Shown: positions 32,705-34,819 of the stretch, piece after piece
How positions within the stretch are numbered: position 1 is the stretch's first letter
Layout of the letters: the number at the start of each line of letters is the position of its first letter
Source: Eubacterium ramulus ATCC 29099
GTDB taxonomy: Bacteria; Bacillota; Clostridia; Lachnospirales; Lachnospiraceae
Assembly (NCBI RefSeq): GCF_000469345.1
Contig: NZ_KI271163.1
Coordinates: 1 to 34,819, forward strand
DNA: 34,819 nucleotides
Direction of reading: 5' to 3'
The notes under the pieces: model-generated
Database searches by the model: none
What the model was told of the DNA's origin: nothing
Seen by the model: the letters and a program-made list of their open reading frames with translations, nothing else
Program-made: the position numbers and the translations under genes

Positions 32705-33805
32705 TTAATCTTCATATGCTTCCCATGATTTTTTCAAATCATCTCTTAATTTATCTCTTAATCTCTTTGGCTGTAATATCACCACATCCGGTGCATAATT
32801 TTTTGCAAACTGTTCTGCCGCACGCTCATTTACATGCACGCTCACCGATACATGCGTATCCGTTTCTTCTGAAAAATTCACCCCTTTTCCAAATAAATCA
32901 ATCACATCGGATATCATTGCTTTTACGATTCTAAATTTAACAAACGCATTTTCACTGGAATACATATACACATGTTCTCTCATATATTCATTCAGATTCA
33001 TTGGCTGATGTCCGGACCATTTCAAAGTTTCAAATGGCTTACCTTTTTCCTCAAGAATCTGTATATTTCGAATTCTGTCTACACGGTAATTCGAGATATC
33101 ATCATATTTATTATAATTGCAGATCAGATAATACTTTCCCTCCTGTGCAGCCATTTGATACGGTGTAACAACATATTCCCGTACACTTCCATCTTCCCGC
33201 TTTTTCAAATGCATCTTCTTATCCGTATGATACTCTGCATATTCAAATAACACTTTCTGCTCTTTGCGAATGGCTTCATCCAATATACTAATATTATAAA
33301 ACACCTGCTTATTGTCCGTCCGGTCAACCGGCAACGGATAAATGTATTGCGAGCGTGATTTAAAATATATATTAGATAATGATTCTAATTTTGTAATCAA
33401 TTTTTTTGCCTGGCTATAGGGTATATGCTTTGAAAATAACAGGCTGTCTATTAATAGACGCAATTCTTCATTCGTGAATTTCTGCTTCAAATAAAAATCT
33501 GTCCATAACAAATCGTCTTCCGGGATTCCTTTATCCTCCAAATCTAAGCTATCTTCGTCTGATACTACACTCTTTTTTCTGAAAATTTCTTTCCGTGATA
33601 CTTCTCTATATTCAATACTGCTGCCATATTCAATCAGATTTAAGAGATTTCTCTTTATAGCTTTCCGGTCAACCGGCATTTCATACTCTTTTTTCAAGAT
33701 ATCCTGTATTTCTTTCTGGCTCAGCCTATGTTCTTCATCCGTATATTTCTGTAAGATATCTAAAATATACAAAATCAACAATTTTTTTGGATGTATATCA
33801 CTCAT
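32705..33805 (-). CDS. WYL-domain transcriptional regulator
   Basis: A 366-aa regulator with an N-terminal winged helix (about 5-75, LLILYILDILQKYTDEEHRLSQ), a middle segment and a WYL domain: KVLFEYAEYHTDK, YYLICNYNKYDDISNYRVDRI (about 215-245) and a C-terminal WCX extension (to 366). WYL proteins sense nucleic acid or nucleotide ligands and often control defence operons. The start is ATG 33805 with GGAG upstream; ATG 33835 lies between promoter and ribosome site. It leads the operon with DUF2779 and the frameshifted gene. Confidence 0.92.
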   Translation of the reverse strand: MSDIHPKKLLILYILDILQKYTDEEHRLSQKEIQDILKKEYEMPVDRKAIKRNLLNLIEYGSSIEYREVSRKEIFRKKSVVSDEDSLDLEDKGIPEDDLLWTDFYLKQKFTNEELRLLIDSLLFSKHIPYSQAKKLITKLESLSNIYFKSRSQYIYPLPVDRTDNKQVFYNISILDEAIRKEQKVLFEYAEYHTDKKMHLKKREDGSVREYVVTPYQMAAQEGKYYLICNYNKYDDISNYRVDRIRNIQILEEKGKPFETLKWSGHQPMNLNEYMREHVYMYSSENAFVKFRIVKAMISDVIDLFGKGVNFSEETDTHVSVSVHVNERAAEQFAKNYAPDVVILQPKRLRDKLRDDLKKSWEAYED

Positions 33806-33843
33806 ACTTTTTGCTCTCCGTTCTGCGCAGTTCATATAGTATC

Positions 33844-33872
33844 ATTGTATGCCTACATTTCACAGATTTCAA
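33844..33872 (-). promoter_or_regulatory. Promoter of the WYL/DUF2779 operon
   Basis: On the minus strand TTGAAA (33867-33872), a 17-base spacer and TACAAT (33844-33849). Predicted start near 33837, consistent with translation from 33805. Confidence 0.75.
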
Positions 33873-33937
33873 CGGGCATAAAAAACGAACAGCAAAATAT
33901 CATTCAACATCTCATCTCTTGTACATAATTTTCGACT

Positions 33938-34367
33938 CTATAATTTTGTATAATCCGGCATAACAAGAAATCCGTTTTTATCGTATTGTATTTTATTATT
34001 TCCTTCATAAGTATCTATCCATGTCTGAACAGCGGTTTCATATCCTGTCGCCGCTTTAATATTACTTTTATCAATAATTGATGCAATCCAATTTCCATTA
34101 CATTCCCTCGTCAATATATAGATTAGTTCTTCCTTTTGTTGACAATCTTTTAGAATTCTTTTCTGGAACATACTCCGGTTTATCCAATCGAATAAATGCA
34201 CAATTCTTCAGATTCCATGTATTATCTAAAAATACATGCAGATATGGTACTGTTGTCTTCGTATCATGCTGCTCTACTGCAACCTTAATACTTAACTTTT
34301 TACATAGCCTTGGATTTATAAGTGCCAAACAAAGATTGTCCTGCTCACCTTTTGTATCATTCCACAT
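33938..34367 (-). pseudogene. Frameshifted small protein gene of unknown family
   Basis: Frames 34098-34367 and 33938-34201 belong to one gene. The first ends ...EKNSKRLSTKGRTN; the second continues KEELIYILTREC. Removing one of the two G (coding strand) at 34132-34133 joins them as STKEELIYILT, giving about 142 aa. The first part has VPYLHVFLDN, somewhat like small DUF4160-type proteins, but I cannot name the family. ATG 34367 has a normal setting (AGGAATGATAA upstream). Confidence 0.7.
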
Positions 34368-34476
34368 TTATCATTCCTCCACTACGAATTTTTACTAACT
34401 TTATCTTAATGGATCTAATGGGGCAAAAAAGGTACACAGCTTGTGTTATTACTCATTCCAAATTTCTTTCATTTTC

Positions 34477-34499
34477 CCTCATGATCATGAGGATTTTTT
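34477..34499 (+). terminator. Perfect 16-bp palindrome with U-tract
   Basis: CCTCATGATCATGAGG (34477-34492) is followed by A and six T on the plus strand. It reads as a terminator, but no plus-strand gene precedes it; it may be the first hairpin of the repeat element that follows. Confidence 0.55.
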
Positions 34500-34500
34500 C

Positions 34501-34656
34501 GGTAAAGCGGACATTCGCAATCCGCTTTCGCTACTTGCTCATGAACGCAGTCGCTTTGCGACCTGTCAGTGGGAGCTTTTAACTCCCACTGACATAAGCA
34601 TCCCCCTTACCCACCGCTTAGTGCTCTACGCACTTGAAGCGGGGGAATGCTTATTC
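34501..34656. repeat. Multi-hairpin element, IS200/IS605-end-like or structured RNA
   Basis: Four hairpins in a row: AGCGGA/TCCGCT (34506-34526), GTCGC-TTT-GCGAC (34550-34562), an 11-bp stem GTCAGTGGGAG/CTCCCACTGAC (34565-34593) and a 12-bp stem with one bulge, TAAGCATCCCCC with GGGGGAATGCTTA (about 34594-34656). This order of stems without a gene is like the right end / omega-RNA region of IS200/IS605-group elements. A partial diverged copy is at 21221-21270. No TnpA or TnpB gene is present. Confidence 0.6.
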
Positions 34657-34682
34657 TGCGTTCAAATTGTGTGATTATATGC

Positions 34683-34709
34683 AAAAAGCGTAGGATTTTT
34701 CTCCCACGC
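34683..34709 (-). terminator. Terminator for a minus-strand gene beyond the right edge
   Basis: On the minus strand GCGTGGGA pairs with TCCTACGC (one G-U) and is followed by TTTTTG. A gene reading leftward from outside the window probably ends between here and 34819. Confidence 0.65.
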
Positions 34710-34751
34710 CTTTATCTATTATTATTTCAACTATTCCGATCCGATCTTCCA

Positions 34752-34773
34752 AAGGTGTAAATAAGGTGTAAAT
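34752..34773. repeat. Tandem 11-bp repeat AAGGTGTAAAT
   Basis: Two exact back-to-back copies (34752-34762 and 34763-34773). The form recalls the tandem arm-type repeats at the IME ends and might mark the end of another integrated element. Confidence 0.6.
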
Positions 34774-34819
34774 TCTATACTTCCACTGTAAGCGTCCAAT
34801 AAGAGGGTGTATCGAAATT

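Noticed and set aside
34731-34819. Partial minus-strand CDS at the right edge
   Set aside because: Three frames are partly open and none is recognisable in under 30 codons, so no call is made; only its probable terminator is listed.

Overview
The window looks like a low-GC Firmicute chromosome, most probably a Lachnospiraceae gut anaerobe (Blautia/Dorea/Coprococcus-like). The basis is family-level recognition: anaerobic NrdD/NrdG with a DUF4250 gene between them, a puuR-potABCD operon, AGGAGG-type ribosome sites and TATAAT promoters. Almost all genes are on the minus strand. The species cannot be fixed from the sequence alone.

Layout. 1-412: a gene-free stretch with a large inverted-repeat element. 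413-2065: a Na+/phosphate cotransporter with a PhoU-like tail. 2309-2566: a promoter, a partial tRNA duplication and an intact tRNA-Leu(UAG). 2546-9228: a 6.66 kb integrative mobilizable element (IME) inserted at the 3' end of that tRNA, bounded by an exact 21-bp direct repeat. Read from its right end it carries a cargo protein (six repeated HTH-like modules plus a nuclease-like domain), three tandem palindromes, a small protein, a HelP-like DUF961 protein, a TcpA/ConQ-like FtsK ATPase, an oriT-like inverted repeat, a MobT/NicK-like Rep_trans relaxase and a tyrosine integrase. No type IV secretion genes are present, so it should depend on a helper conjugative element.

9233-20946 is core-like: nrdG, a DUF4250 gene, a membrane protein and nrdD with a pair of NrdR boxes upstream; gltX; the polyamine importer operon puuR-potA-potB-potC-potD behind a strong promoter; and a polysaccharide deacetylase. 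20967-22594 holds small zinc-ribbon and hypothetical proteins and a low-molecular-weight tyrosine phosphatase.

22805-34819 is AT-rich accessory DNA resembling a defence island. It contains (i) an McrB-McrC-AlbA_2 (Schlafen-like) operon with its own promoter; (ii) a scarred gap with remnants of a second LMW-PTP gene and of a possible recombinase; (iii) a four-gene unit with a CX5R phosphatase, two unknown proteins and a cyclic-phosphate-type receiver protein; (iv) a WYL regulator, a DUF2779 Cas4-like/DnaQ-like nuclease and an unknown gene split by an A9 frameshift; (v) a frameshifted small gene; and (vi) a multi-hairpin element like an IS200/IS605 end, with a diverged copy near 21.2 kb.

The strongest candidates for something undescribed are the modular-repeat nuclease in the IME, the WYL/DUF2779/frameshifted-gene operon and the phosphatase/receiver unit.
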